Shown here: positions 26,126 through 34,836 of the stretch, piece after piece | Numbering within the stretch: the stretch's first letter is position 1 | Layout: each line of letters begins with the position of its first letter | From: Paenibacillus amylolyticus | Lineage (GTDB): Bacteria; Bacillota; Bacilli; Paenibacillales; Paenibacillaceae | NCBI RefSeq assembly: GCF_003719335.1 | Contig: NZ_RIAS01000010.1 | Location: forward strand, 124,001-188,000 | Reading direction: 5' to 3' | DNA: 64,000 bases | The notes under the pieces: generated by a model | The model's database searches: none | What the model saw: the letters and a program-made list of their open reading frames with translations, nothing else | What the model was told of the DNA's origin: nothing | Position numbers and translations under genes: made by a program

Positions 26126-26396
26126 TTGAATGGAGAGAATCTTCTGAAAAATTTATTCGTCGGATTTTCTAGGGTGCTCCTAACAGTTTGTTTAGTTGGT
26201 TCATTAAACTTACCCTACGCAAGTGCGGCCAACTCAGACAAACAAGAACTATTCTCAGTCTAGCGACTCTTCATCTGCCCCATATTATGCTTACACCACA
26301 ATTGCTAGAAAAAATTCTTCTGAGGAGATTCCTGTTGGTTATATGGGTGCGCAAGCAAGGATCTACGATTCGAACGATCACGAAATAATTAAAAAA
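26126..26396 (+). pseudogene. Frameshifted remnant of a secreted protein gene
   Basis: From 26126 (or a CTG at 26144 behind GGAGAG) a frame encodes a signal peptide, LLTVCLVGSLNLPYASA, and then stops at a TAG after about 20 further residues. In the next frame, from about 26230, a continuation reads QTNKNYSQSSDSSSAPYYAY and later VGYMGAQARIYDSNDHE, a style seen in small Bacillus secreted proteins. A one- or two-base shift near 26223-26235 would join them. The joined product also runs into the terminator at 26397, so the 3' part is lost as well. The gene seems broken twice, unless the reads contain an error. Confidence 0.6.
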
Positions 26397-26435
26397 ACAG
26401 CGAACATCAGGATTACCAGTGTTCGCTGTTTTTTT
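26397..26435 (+). terminator. Terminator
   Basis: ACAGCGAACA/TGTTCGCTGT with a 13-base loop and a run of seven T residues. Confidence 0.85.
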
Positions 26436-26518
26436 GTTCTCTCTATGGCAAGTACTTGAAACTCACCCTTCAATATTTTAAACAGAGAGCTTCTGTTTAC
26501 CTATGTTATTAATGAAAA

Positions 26519-27157
26519 TTATTGAGCACTAGTAGATTGATTATTCTCCTCTATTAAAAATTCAAATACTTGTTTTTTTAAGGAAGAGTAATGATCTATT
26601 TGTTCATCTTCAAAATGAACTGTTTCAATACTGTTTCTAGCAAGGCTCTGTACACTAGAATTGGTATCAATTTGATACTGACCTTGATACATTCCTACGA
26701 TCCGATAAGTTCCAGTATCAGTAGCAGCTAGGAAAAGAACATAGTTATCAAGATTGTTCATTAAGTTATATCCTTCGATTGTGTATACAGCCTCTTCATC
26801 TTCATAAGCAGGCTCCACTACGGTGATGACACTCTCTGGTTGTTTTCCCTTGTAAACTTGCTCGATTTGAAATTCTGATTTGCTCGCCTTAACAACGACT
26901 TCACCTTGATCGTCAGTTTGGAAGTATTCGTTTCGGTTACCAGTGTACTTTCCAGAAACAATAAGATCTGCATGTTCTTCGAGCTCATTCACGTTATTGA
27001 CAACAGGGTAGTCTGCATGAGCTGAATAAACCTTTTTCTCACTTTGAACAGCTGTAGCTGCCTCACTATTTTCTGGAGCATAAAGCGTATAAGCCACAAC
27101 TGTAAAAGCAACCAACGTGAAAAGAATAGTTATCTTTATACTTTTATTAATATTCAT
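26519..27157 (-). CDS. Exported protein of unknown function
   Basis: A 212-residue protein with an N-terminal hydrophobic segment (ITILFTLVAFTVVAYTLYA, residues about 9-27) that is either a signal peptide or an anchor. The rest is acidic and looks beta-rich (ADLIVSGKYTGNRNEYFQ, then FQIEQVYKGKQPESVITVVE), a pattern seen in small secreted proteins near proteases. I do not recognise a named family. The ATG at 27157 has AAGGAGGAATT upstream, inside the gap after the protease gene; the pair is 13 bases apart and is probably one operon. Base composition is AT-rich compared with neighbours. Confidence 0.7.
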   Translation of the reverse strand: MNINKSIKITILFTLVAFTVVAYTLYAPENSEAATAVQSEKKVYSAHADYPVVNNVNELEEHADLIVSGKYTGNRNEYFQTDDQGEVVVKASKSEFQIEQVYKGKQPESVITVVEPAYEDEEAVYTIEGYNLMNNLDNYVLFLAATDTGTYRIVGMYQGQYQIDTNSSVQSLARNSIETVHFEDEQIDHYSSLKKQVFEFLIEENNQSTSAQ

Positions 27158-27170
27158 ATTTAATTCCTCC

Positions 27171-28115
27171 TTACCATCTGTATTGAATATTGGCAATATC
27201 GAGTGGAGTGAATGATGTAATATTCTTCTTCCCTTTTTGCATGATGGAATTTACATCATAGTTTTCCTGGTGCTTCATAGAAACAAGATGCCCTGTTTCG
27301 TGAGTTACCGTTCCTTGTTTGTTATTTGCATTAAATCCCCAAGCTGTCATGACGCCATGATTAAGAACCATTGTTGCGTAGCTCCAAGTTTTTGTCCCCA
27401 ATTCATCTATGGGTTTTCCACTTGAATCGTATGCTTGCACAATTGCAAAGTAATCTATATCACGGCTATTGTTTGCAGAAATCCTGACTTGGGCTGCAGT
27501 AGATGATGAGTTAGTGAAACCAATGTTTGCATTTGATATATTTTTCAGCTGGTTTAATGCTGTTGAGACATAGGAAGAATACCCATACGTAGAGACCGAA
27601 GGTGACTGGTAAACGGAAATATTACTCACAGAAGTGAATGAGTTAGGGAAAAATGCACTTGAATTAGTGAGTGGTGATGATGACCCATTGAACTCAATTT
27701 TGTCAATAAGATAACCGGTGCTTGTTTGACCATCATTGTTTACAATGAGGTTTACGTAAGCTGGTCCCGTTATCCAAGGTGTCCAAACATCAGTGGTGTA
27801 TCCTCCGCCAGCAGAGTAGTAGATAGTACCAGCTTCTTGAGTTGTCTTACTGTAAGAAGAAGATACGGATACTCGATCTCCGTTAGCTAAAGCAATTCTA
27901 TTAAAATGGAGCCTATAACTCGTAACTGTTGGAGATAAAGTAACAAATTTATCACTACTTCTTGAGTTTTCTTTATAATTACCAGGATACCCTTCTGATC
28001 TCAAATCAATCTCTTGAACAGTAGCAGCGTTTACTGGTGAGACAGAGATAATTGGAGATAATACAAACAAAAATACTAAAAAAGAGCAAAACAATTTATT
28101 GCGATAAAAAGCCAT
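27171..28115 (-). CDS. Secreted metzincin-type zinc metalloprotease
   Basis: A 314-residue exported protein. The signal peptide (LFCSFLVFLFVLSPIISVSP, cleavage near VNAA) is followed by a beta-rich region (residues about 30-150, with YPGNYKENSRSS, loosely CUB-like) and a catalytic region. The zinc site HETGHLVSMKH fits HExxHxxGxxH of matrixins, except that the Gly is Ser. A later NSIMQKG supplies the Met-turn. The likely activity is cleavage of host or environmental proteins outside the cell. AGGAGG lies upstream of the ATG. It precedes an uncharacterised exported protein on the same strand. AT-rich composition suggests horizontal origin. Confidence 0.82.
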   Translation of the reverse strand: MAFYRNKLFCSFLVFLFVLSPIISVSPVNAATVQEIDLRSEGYPGNYKENSRSSDKFVTLSPTVTSYRLHFNRIALANGDRVSVSSSYSKTTQEAGTIYYSAGGGYTTDVWTPWITGPAYVNLIVNNDGQTSTGYLIDKIEFNGSSSPLTNSSAFFPNSFTSVSNISVYQSPSVSTYGYSSYVSTALNQLKNISNANIGFTNSSSTAAQVRISANNSRDIDYFAIVQAYDSSGKPIDELGTKTWSYATMVLNHGVMTAWGFNANNKQGTVTHETGHLVSMKHQENYDVNSIMQKGKKNITSFTPLDIANIQYRW

Positions 28116-28529
28116 AAGTTTTTCCTCCTGTTGAATGTGTTGTATTTACAAAGTAGAATATAGGTTAAAATCCAAAATTTATCAATACACGGTGTAGAAA
28201 AAGAGAAAAAATACCTATATGTTCAATTTTTTTGTCAGTATGATCAAAGAATCTTTGACGAAATTTGTAGAAAATGAACGAAAAAGATTTGAATATATTT
28301 TAAAAACTAGTATGAATTGCTCCTTTCACTTGGTTTAACAGTGCAAATTAAAGCATATATGGTATAAAAAATGCTGATTTCTTGCACAATTTTGATCTTA
28401 TTTTCAAACGAAGCTAATGTAAAAAATAAACCCACTATGGAAGGTGATGACCTACACAGTGGGTTATGCTTGCAATGAGGTTTAATAATTGCATACGAAG
28501 ATCTATAAAATATCATGTTTCTTCTTCTC
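28116..28529. other. AT-rich intergenic region with tatD terminator
   Basis: This stretch of 414 bases holds the promoter of the protease gene (not resolved) and, at 28421-28465 on the minus strand, a terminator for the tatD gene with stem AACCCACT/AGTGGGTT and a T run. I see no credible gene. Confidence 0.6.
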
Positions 28530-29339
28530 TTACTCCGGCAGGCGATAAAAGCGCTTGGTGTTTCGGTAAAAAAGACGTGCAGCTCGCTCGATTCCCATAC
28601 CGGTAATCTCACTCCAGGCCTGAATCACCTGACGTGTCATAGCCGGATGTGTCATCTTGCCTTGAAACGGCCCTTCGAAGGGCCAAGGTCCATCGGTCTC
28701 GGCCATCACTTGCTCTGCCGGATATTGCCTTGCAAGCTCACGGATCTCCGTCTCGTATAGAATATCGGGTGTGAAGGAGATGTAATACCCGTTGTTTGCC
28801 ATACGCCGAATGGTCTGCTTTGATCCTTTGAACCAGTGGAAATGGGCGCGTGTAAACTGATGTTTCTCCAGCAGTTCGCAGGCTATATCGGCATCCTCAT
28901 ACACAGCATGCAGGATGATGGGTTTATGGTGTTTTTTGGCGAGTATGATGAACTGCTCCAGCAGATCAATATATCCGCTTTGGTCAAAGCTAAGGCCTGC
29001 ATGCCCTGCTTCTTCACGGCTGTAATAAGGCAAGCCTATCTCACCGATGGCAATAGCATGTCCAATGTGTTCTTCAATCCAAAGAAAGAACTTTTCCTGC
29101 TCGTTGAGGGAGGGGAGCTGCTGTTCGGGATGATAGCCAAACGCCGGGTAGATGTAACGCGCATGCTTTTTAGCAAGTTCCAGATTGGCCTGAGCAGAAG
29201 CCAGGTTCATGGAAACTGTAATGACCGCTTCGACCTGATGCGACGGTAAGCTTAGCAACATCTTCTCCTGTTCCTCCGGTGTGTATTTATCAAAATGAAT
29301 GTGGGCATCGATTAACGGTGCAAACGTTGGAGAATGCAT
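28530..29339 (-). CDS. TatD family metal-dependent hydrolase
   Basis: A 269-residue cytoplasmic TIM-barrel hydrolase. It has the metal-binding opening IDAHIHFDKY (HxH), the central Glu in AIGEIGLPYY, the His pairs in KPIILHAVYEDA and RAHFHWFKGS, and the final Asp in AETDGPWPF. These fit the TatD DNase/amidohydrolase family, although the usual GLD.. is replaced by GLPYY. The ATG at 29339 is preceded by AAGGAGG, though with an 11-12 base spacing; an in-frame ATG at 29372 has none. It ends in a terminator and appears monocistronic. Confidence 0.88.
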   Translation of the reverse strand: MHSPTFAPLIDAHIHFDKYTPEEQEKMLLSLPSHQVEAVITVSMNLASAQANLELAKKHARYIYPAFGYHPEQQLPSLNEQEKFFLWIEEHIGHAIAIGEIGLPYYSREEAGHAGLSFDQSGYIDLLEQFIILAKKHHKPIILHAVYEDADIACELLEKHQFTRAHFHWFKGSKQTIRRMANNGYYISFTPDILYETEIRELARQYPAEQVMAETDGPWPFEGPFQGKMTHPAMTRQVIQAWSEITGMGIERAARLFYRNTKRFYRLPE

Positions 29340-29430
29340 GGGGGAGAGCCTCCTTATATCGTAGGTATTCATATATATATAACGCCGAGTTCATGGTGTT
29401 GGATCACCCATATCAGGAAAAATATAACTA

Positions 29431-29462
29431 AAAAACCCGCACTATCAAGATAGGCGGGTTTT
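29431..29462 (-). terminator. Terminator of the thi ABC operon
   Basis: On the minus strand, AACCCGC...GCGGGTTTTTTAG forms a short hairpin with T run. It overlaps the end of the ATPase gene. Confidence 0.75.
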
Positions 29463-30464
29463 CTGCTGTTCTTCTTTCATCCACTGGGCAATTTGCCGTT
29501 TGCGTTCGAGAAAGGCAGGCTCTTCTGTTATTTCATCTCGTCTTGGGCGATCAAAAGGAACATGAACCTCGTGCAGCACAGCCGCCGGTCGATTGGATAA
29601 CACATAGACCCGGTCCGCCAGCGACAGTGCTTCCTCGATATTATGGGTGATGAACAGCACAGAGCGGCGATTCTGTTCCCAGATATCCAGCAGCCAGCGC
29701 TGCATGTCGCTCCGCGTCAGAGCATCAAGCGCGCTAAATGGCTCATCAAGTAACATCAGTTCCTGCGGGCTGAGCAATGCACGCAGGAAAGCAACGCGCT
29801 GTTGCATTCCACCTGAGAGCTGATGAGGGTATGCCCGCTCGAAGCCTGCAAGGCCAACGCTGCCCAGCCACTGCCTTGCCTCGGCGAGCGCTTCGGCACG
29901 TGGAGCAACGGGGGCGGTATGCGCTGTAGCAGAAGCGATCTCGCCTGCGAGCAGCACATTGTCTTCAATGGTTCGCCATGGGAAAAGGGCAGGTTGTTGC
30001 GGCATGTAGCTGATATGTCCGCGTTGTCCCGTAACCTGCTTGCCGTTCATAATCACTTCGCCATTCTGAGGACGGAGCAAACCGCCGATGATGTGGAACA
30101 GGGTGCTTTTGCCGCAGCCGGAAGGGCCGACGATGGCAACAAACTCCCCTTTTTGCACCGTAAGGGATAAGCCGTTCAACACAGGAAGTTTCCGCCTTCT
30201 TTCCTTGAAGGACATATGCACGTTAACGATGTCTAGTGCAGGTGGAACCGAGATGGAATCCGGACCATTCGTTTTAGTGTGAGTCAGACGTAAAGGCGAA
30301 TCGATCGTTTCACTGTCCGTCAATGTGGAAACGGAAGAAGATACTGCGGGCGGTGCAGATCCCGCTATGGAAGCCTGAGCAGATACGGAAGCTGCGTTGG
30401 CATCTCCGAATGGTGTGCTTTTAGCTTGTGCGGATTGCTCCAGTTCCTTCGGGTATCTTTTCAT
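29445..30464 (-). CDS. thiZ: ABC transporter ATP-binding protein (ThiZ type)
   Basis: A 339-residue ATPase of the nitrate/sulfonate/thiamine-precursor class. Walker A is GPSGCGKST, the Q-loop is MPQQPALFPW, the signature is LSGGMQQR, Walker B is LMLLDEPFSALD, and the switch His lies in ITHNIEEAL. The first 75 residues are an Ala/Ser/Thr-rich, probably disordered extension that is unusual for this family (normal length about 250). I found no good internal start with a ribosome site, so the extension seems real. It is the last gene of the TPP-riboswitch operon with ThiY and ThiX, and powers import of a pyrimidine precursor of thiamine. Confidence 0.85.
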   Translation of the reverse strand: MKRYPKELEQSAQAKSTPFGDANAASVSAQASIAGSAPPAVSSSVSTLTDSETIDSPLRLTHTKTNGPDSISVPPALDIVNVHMSFKERRRKLPVLNGLSLTVQKGEFVAIVGPSGCGKSTLFHIIGGLLRPQNGEVIMNGKQVTGQRGHISYMPQQPALFPWRTIEDNVLLAGEIASATAHTAPVAPRAEALAEARQWLGSVGLAGFERAYPHQLSGGMQQRVAFLRALLSPQELMLLDEPFSALDALTRSDMQRWLLDIWEQNRRSVLFITHNIEEALSLADRVYVLSNRPAAVLHEVHVPFDRPRRDEITEEPAFLERKRQIAQWMKEEQQKTRLS

Positions 30465-30514
30465 AGGGAATCACATCCTAATGTACATATTACGTTAACC
30501 TCTGATATGCAGAA

Positions 30515-31273
30515 CTAACGCTTCTGTGGGCGCCAGCGAATGAGAAGCTTCTCTAATAGCGCAATGAGCAGGAAAAGCAGCAGGCTGAGCGCCACGATGA
30601 TCATGATGGCGACAAAAAGGCGATCCGTACGGTAAGCTGATTTCTGTAGCATCATATAATAGCCGATGCCTTTGTCGGCACCAATCCATTCCGCAATGAT
30701 AGCACCCATGACACTGTAGGTGGCGGCAATTTTGATACCGGAAAATATGGATGGCAGGGCATGTGGAAGCTCCAGTTTCCAAAAGATATGACGGCGATTC
30801 GCACCTGCCATGCGCATATAGTTCATCATCGCCGCATCCGTGCGTGTTAGACCATCCATGGCAGCGACCGCTACCGGGAAGAAGCAGACAAGAACGATGG
30901 TAATCAATTTGGGCAGCAGGCCAAAGCCGAACCAGATCAGCAGGAGTGGTGCGAGTGCGATGGTCGGGATATTTTGACTAAGAATAAGCAGTGGATACAA
31001 GGCCGATTTGAGAAAAGGGATCAGATGCAGTACCATCGCAATGAACAGACCGACCGCTGTCCCGGCAACAAATCCAATGAGGGTCAGCTGAATCGTTGCA
31101 GAGGCGTGCATACCCAAACGGTCAGCCTGGGAAGCTGCTTCGCGAGCAATATCGGACGGCGCAGGCAACATCCATTTCTCAATGTGGAATAGGGAGACGG
31201 CCCCTTGCCAAATCGCAATAAAGAGAATAACCGCCACGAGGGGCGGCCATACACTTTTGAAATAGGTAGACAT
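30515..31273 (-). CDS. thiX: ABC transporter permease (ThiX type)
   Basis: A 252-residue permease of the BPD_transp_1 family with six membrane helices. The EAA loop lies in YMRMAGANRRHIFWKLELPH, and the final part (GYYMMLQKSAYRTDRLFV) is typical of the SsuC/ThiX branch. Its ATG at 31273 shares bases with the stop of the thiamine-binding gene (TAATG), so the two are coupled. It pairs with ThiZ and the ThiY-type binding protein. Confidence 0.9.
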   Translation of the reverse strand: MSTYFKSVWPPLVAVILFIAIWQGAVSLFHIEKWMLPAPSDIAREAASQADRLGMHASATIQLTLIGFVAGTAVGLFIAMVLHLIPFLKSALYPLLILSQNIPTIALAPLLLIWFGFGLLPKLITIVLVCFFPVAVAAMDGLTRTDAAMMNYMRMAGANRRHIFWKLELPHALPSIFSGIKIAATYSVMGAIIAEWIGADKGIGYYMMLQKSAYRTDRLFVAIMIIVALSLLLFLLIALLEKLLIRWRPQKR

Positions 31274-31563
31274 TAGCGATATTTCTCCGTTAGTGTATCC
31301 ATGCTGAATCCGTCCGGGCTATGTGCGATTTTGATTTGGGAGATGATGCTTGGACTGCCTGCTTCTACAAGCACCTCGTGCATTTTGCGGACAACCTCCA
31401 GCAGTTCATCCAGTTCGCCTTCCATGGTGGTATCCAGTGCGTTAACCTGATATTTTAGGCCGGATTGCTGAATGACTTCAATGGCGCGGTCTACGTAAGG
31501 ATAGGAGCTCTCGCCGTGTGGTGTTTTGGGAATAACCTGTATGCTGAGTAATGTACTTGCCAT
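31273..31563 (-). CDS. Thiamine-binding protein (MTH1187/YkoF type)
   Basis: A 96-residue protein of the DUF77 or thiamine-binding family. It begins MASTLLSIQVIPKTPHGESS and contains IEVIQQSGLKYQVNALDTTM and GELDELLEVVRKMHE, the repeating beta-alpha-beta order of MTH1187-like proteins; related YkoF domains bind thiamine or hydroxymethylpyrimidine. The ATG at 31563 has AAAGGAG about 12 bases upstream. It overlaps ThiX and lies in the TPP-riboswitch operon, so a role as intracellular carrier or sensor for the pyrimidine is likely. I did not see zinc or other metal motifs. Confidence 0.88.
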   Translation of the reverse strand: MASTLLSIQVIPKTPHGESSYPYVDRAIEVIQQSGLKYQVNALDTTMEGELDELLEVVRKMHEVLVEAGSPSIISQIKIAHSPDGFSMDTLTEKYR

Positions 31564-31639
31564 GAGAGATCCATGCTCCTTTCGGGTGTGGGTGGATAAG
31601 TTGATACGCCATTGCACACGTTACCACTTTGATTGCAGT

Positions 31640-32115
31640 CCCCTCTTTAGATCGCTGTTATCCCCGAATTTTTAAGTCCATCTTATAAAAATTTTTCAAT
31701 GTTTACACGGACACTTCGATGACAGAATAACCTTTCAATCGCTGTTATCCCCAGATTTTTTTGATTCCCTTTTTCAAAGGGGAAGATCCGGTGATAAAGG
31801 CGAAGCGTATGCTTCCGATGCTAGCTTTCTTTCAGAAAGCTTTTAGCTCCGCTTTTTCAGGTTTTTTCTGTCCCCTCCGTTTTTGTGTAAATAAATAGTT
31901 TAATTATCAAGACGAGTAAATTCGGGGATGCGGGCGACTGCTTCGCTTCTGTAGAGGGGTTCTGCCCTCTCCGATTCTTGTGTACAAAAAGTTAACTTAT
32001 CCATTGAATTGTGGGAAGAAAATTCAGGAGAAAGCGTGCTTCTGGGGTAGCTTTCCATTGAAAACCTTATGAGTGATTGCTTCGCTCCAATGTTTTCCTG
32101 CCCTCTTCTTTCAAA
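31640..32115 (-). repeat. Cluster of intergenic repeat copies inside the thi operon
   Basis: The 594 bases between the binding protein and the thiamine-binding gene hold a full copy (31701-31880, minus orientation, core at 31737-31751), a half copy (31640-31674, with the core ATCGCTGTTATCCCC), and two degenerate half copies (about 31905-31990 and 32020-32115) that share GAAGCGAAGC-type and GAGGGCAG-type segments. The full copy matches the repeat at 12201-12374 along most of its length. No coding frame is seen. Confidence 0.75.
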
Positions 32116-32157
32116 ACGTGTAAATAACAAATTTCATGGTTACATTTAGATTTAATA

Positions 32158-33198
32158 TTACTGAGGTAAAAATTCGTTGGTGTAGGCTTTCGTTACATCG
32201 ATCTCTTTATCCAGCAGTTTCTTGCTGAACATCCAGTCGGTGTAGTTCTTCCATACCTCTTCCTTTTGTTCACCCCAGCGTGGTGCATCATCTTTGTATT
32301 TCGGGCTGAGCCACTTTTGGCTTGCGATTACTAATTCTTTGTCCAGATCGGGAACAGCTTTGAGCAAAATGTTCGCTGCTTCTTCAGGGTGATCTATCGC
32401 ATATTGATATCCTTCAGAAGTGGCCTTTAGGAAAGCTTTCACCAGTTCAGGGTCTTTCTGAATCGTCTGTTCATTGGTCACAAGTACAGGGGTGTAATAG
32501 TCCAGCGCTTTGGCATAATCTTTTACATATAACATGTCAATCGGTTCTCCGCGTAATTCCGCCTCAATTCCCGTCCAGGCATAGAAAATCCAGGCAAAGT
32601 CGATGTCCCGTTTCACAGCTGTGAAGAAGTCGGCATCGCCCATGTTAATCTTTTTGACTTTGGATACGTCAGCACCTTCGCCCTCCATAATGGATTGCAT
32701 CACCGCTTCTTCTACCGGGGAACCCCAGCCGCCATAAGTTTTACCTTCAAAGTCTTTAGGTGATTTGATCTTGCGATCTACTGGAGCGGCAAAACCAGAA
32801 GTATTATGCTGAATAACTGCGGCAATCGACACAAGTGGAACGTCCTGCGTACGTGCCTGAGTGACACTTTCCTGATAACTGACGCCAAACGGTACCTCAC
32901 CCGAGGCAACCATCGTATCTGCACCACCGGCTCCTGGCTGTACAATCTCCACATTTAAACCTGCTGCTTTATAAAAACCTTGGTCCACCGCTGCATACAG
33001 ACCGGTATGATTCGTATTTGGAGTCCAGTCGAGCACAACCTTCACATCTTTCAGTGCAGTGCTGCTCTCCTCATTGGTTTGCGCCGAACCAGTCGCACCT
33101 TGCTGCTCTGCTGGAGCGGCTTCTTTGCCACCACATGCAGCCACGGTAACTAGTAGCACACACATGAGCAACATTCCCATCGTTTTACGCCAATTCAT
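32158..33198 (-). CDS. thiY: Substrate-binding lipoprotein (ThiY, NMT1/THI5-like)
   Basis: A 346-residue lipoprotein. The signal peptide ends with TVAACGGKE, giving lipid attachment at Cys about 21. The mature domain has the NMT1 features: DWTPNTNHTGLYAAVDQGFY at the start and then QPGAGGADTMVASGEVPF, and a later IDFAWIFYAWTG. Such proteins bind formylaminopyrimidine or hydroxymethylpyrimidine precursors of thiamine. The ATG at 33198 has GAAGGAGAG upstream. The gene is the first in the operon behind the TPP riboswitch. Confidence 0.92.
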   Translation of the reverse strand: MNWRKTMGMLLMCVLLVTVAACGGKEAAPAEQQGATGSAQTNEESSTALKDVKVVLDWTPNTNHTGLYAAVDQGFYKAAGLNVEIVQPGAGGADTMVASGEVPFGVSYQESVTQARTQDVPLVSIAAVIQHNTSGFAAPVDRKIKSPKDFEGKTYGGWGSPVEEAVMQSIMEGEGADVSKVKKINMGDADFFTAVKRDIDFAWIFYAWTGIEAELRGEPIDMLYVKDYAKALDYYTPVLVTNEQTIQKDPELVKAFLKATSEGYQYAIDHPEEAANILLKAVPDLDKELVIASQKWLSPKYKDDAPRWGEQKEEVWKNYTDWMFSKKLLDKEIDVTKAYTNEFLPQ

Positions 33199-33337
33199 CG
33201 TGATTCTCTCCTTCGTTATGTCCGGCCGGATGGCACGGGGTACTCCTTGCTTCATATCCAATCCTTTTGCATAAATCGACAGATTTATACTCGCGGGTTA
33301 TCCGAATAACGTCATTTTTCTGTTTCTGCTTGTCAAA

Positions 33338-33530
33338 AGAAAACAAAAAAAGCGCCCCGTAATCCGGGACGCGTGCAGGCGTGAGAGAGTGGCATTCAGC
33401 TTATAGCTGTGCCGTTCCAATATACTCCGATTCCTACGCTGGCATGATCCAGATCAGGTCTAAGGGTTAGTATCTTGATGGGATACACTCTCAGCCGGCC
33501 AATTCCGACTCCCCTGGGAAACTATGAAGT
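33338..33530 (-). promoter_or_regulatory. TPP riboswitch with terminator
   Basis: On the minus strand the aptamer (about 33425-33520) has the THI-box core GGCTGAGA, then GACCTGATCTGGATCATGCC and CAGCGTAGG. Downstream, GCGTCCCG/CGGGGCGC with a run of T residues (33338-33372) forms the terminator that should fold when TPP is bound. It controls thiY and the genes after it. Confidence 0.95.
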
Positions 33531-33550
33531 TACGGGCATTACTAGATGTA

Positions 33551-33579
33551 ATTATAGGCCAGGGACAGGATTGTGTCTA
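33551..33579 (-). promoter_or_regulatory. Promoter of the TPP-riboswitch transcript
   Basis: On the minus strand TAGACA and TATAAT are 17 bases apart and lie just ahead of the riboswitch aptamer. Confidence 0.75.
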
Positions 33580-33675
33580 CATGAGTTGGACTAAAAAAGT
33601 TTTCACAAAATGTTCACTTATGTGAGGGGAGCCCGATTGTCTATAATGATCCAAGTTACAGAAAGGATGAGTATA

Positions 33676-34161
33676 TTGCCAGTTAGCAAGAAAGAACAAG
33701 TTGTTTTTGGACTTATGATGTGTACAGGAATGGTCGTAGTAATGATGACCTTCAATCTATGGCATACAGGCATGCTAGGTCAGATGTCCGTCATGCAGCT
33801 ATTTCTCCAATTTGTGCTTTGTTTTGTTATTGCCTTTTTTGTGGAATCGTTTATCGTGGGGCCGATAGCGAGAAAAATTACATTTTCCTTCTCATTTGCG
33901 AGGTCGAGTAAAATCAAAGGTGTAGTTACGATGTCCTTTTTCATGGTGATCGGCATGGTTTTGCTTATGTCTTTATATGGCATCATTACTGCCTATACTG
34001 CAGGTCAGCTAGAAGGAGATTCCGTAATCAACGCTTATCTTCATACGATTGTACGTAACTTCGGTCTGGCATTGCCGTATCAGTTGATTGTATTAGGGCC
34101 GCTAGTGCGTTATGTATTTGGCAAGTTGTTCAAGGGACCAGCAGCCGTTGTGTCGGTTTAA
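33676..34161 (+). CDS. DUF2798 family membrane protein
   Basis: A 161-residue protein with four membrane helices in two similar halves, as in DUF2798 proteins with two repeats. Both halves carry a central acid or Pro motif (VESFIVGPIARK and LPYQLIVLGPLVRYVFGK). The TTG at 33676 has AAAGGA eight bases upstream and I prefer it to the ATG at 33667. Function is unknown; some members are annotated as multidrug-related without proof. It stands alone, divergent from the thi operon. Confidence 0.85.
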   Translation: MPVSKKEQVVFGLMMCTGMVVVMMTFNLWHTGMLGQMSVMQLFLQFVLCFVIAFFVESFIVGPIARKITFSFSFARSSKIKGVVTMSFFMVIGMVLLMSLYGIITAYTAGQLEGDSVINAYLHTIVRNFGLALPYQLIVLGPLVRYVFGKLFKGPAAVVSV

Positions 34162-34215
34162 ATCATCGTATCGCAGTCCATTATGACAAAAGTATTTCCT
34201 GGGCAATCCTATGAT

Positions 34216-34395
34216 TTAAGAAGTTCTACCGTAAGCGATCCAAAATAAAATACCAATAATCACAGCAGCAATAATGATCGTGGTGAAAACTCCACTCAAC
34301 CATGTGCCTCGCTGAGCTTGGCGGGCAAGTTCATCTGCTCTTTGTTTGGCGGCTTCGCCTTGGGGTGTATTCAGTTGGTTGGGTTCCATATTCAT
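34216..34395 (-). CDS. Small single-helix membrane protein (59 aa)
   Basis: The 59-residue frame begins MNMEPNQLNTPQGEAAKQRA, has an amphipathic Gln/Arg/Ala-rich helix, then one membrane segment (VFTTIIIAAVIIGILFWIAY) and ends GRTS. GGGAGGGG upstream of the ATG is an excellent ribosome binding site. I do not recognise a named family. It shares the strand with the small membrane gene at 34476, about 80 bases upstream, so a small operon is possible. Confidence 0.7.
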   Translation of the reverse strand: MNMEPNQLNTPQGEAAKQRADELARQAQRGTWLSGVFTTIIIAAVIIGILFWIAYGRTS

Positions 34396-34475
34396 GAAGC
34401 AACCCCTCCCTTCAATATACTGATTTTACCATAGTGCGTTCTGTTTACTGAGACACTGTAAATCTTGATAAATGA

Positions 34476-34685
34476 TTACTCGACTAATTGTTTAATCGAG
34501 GCTAAAGCCATCACGATGCTAATCGCAAGAAGGAGAACACCTCTAAATTTAATACTGACGATGTCCGATTGAAGTAAATCGCCTTTATTACGATTGAATG
34601 GCCAAGAATTCGGTATGAGCAGGGCCCTGGTTCCAAAGACGAACCCGAATATGCTAATGAGCAGAAAGATGATGAAGTAAAACAT
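34476..34685 (-). CDS. Small two-helix membrane protein (69 aa)
   Basis: A 69-residue protein with an N-terminal helix (FIIFLLISIFGFVFGTRALL), a short charged loop (PFNRNKGDLLQ) and a second helix (GVLLLAISIVMALASI). AAGGAGTG precedes the ATG. The layout is like the small DUF6199-type proteins of Firmicutes, but I am not sure of the family. It is followed by another small membrane protein gene. Confidence 0.7.
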   Translation of the reverse strand: MFYFIIFLLISIFGFVFGTRALLIPNSWPFNRNKGDLLQSDIVSIKFRGVLLLAISIVMALASIKQLVE

Positions 34686-34836
34686 GCAATCACTCCTTGT
34701 TGTCTTAGAAGTTATTTCAATTTTACTTGATCCAGCTTTGGAAAGATACGTAAGAGGGAACTGTAACGGCTTAGAGTTTGGACAAACGTGATAAAAAAGG
34801 AAGCTTCATTTTTTATTAAAATTGGGCATCTAGCAG

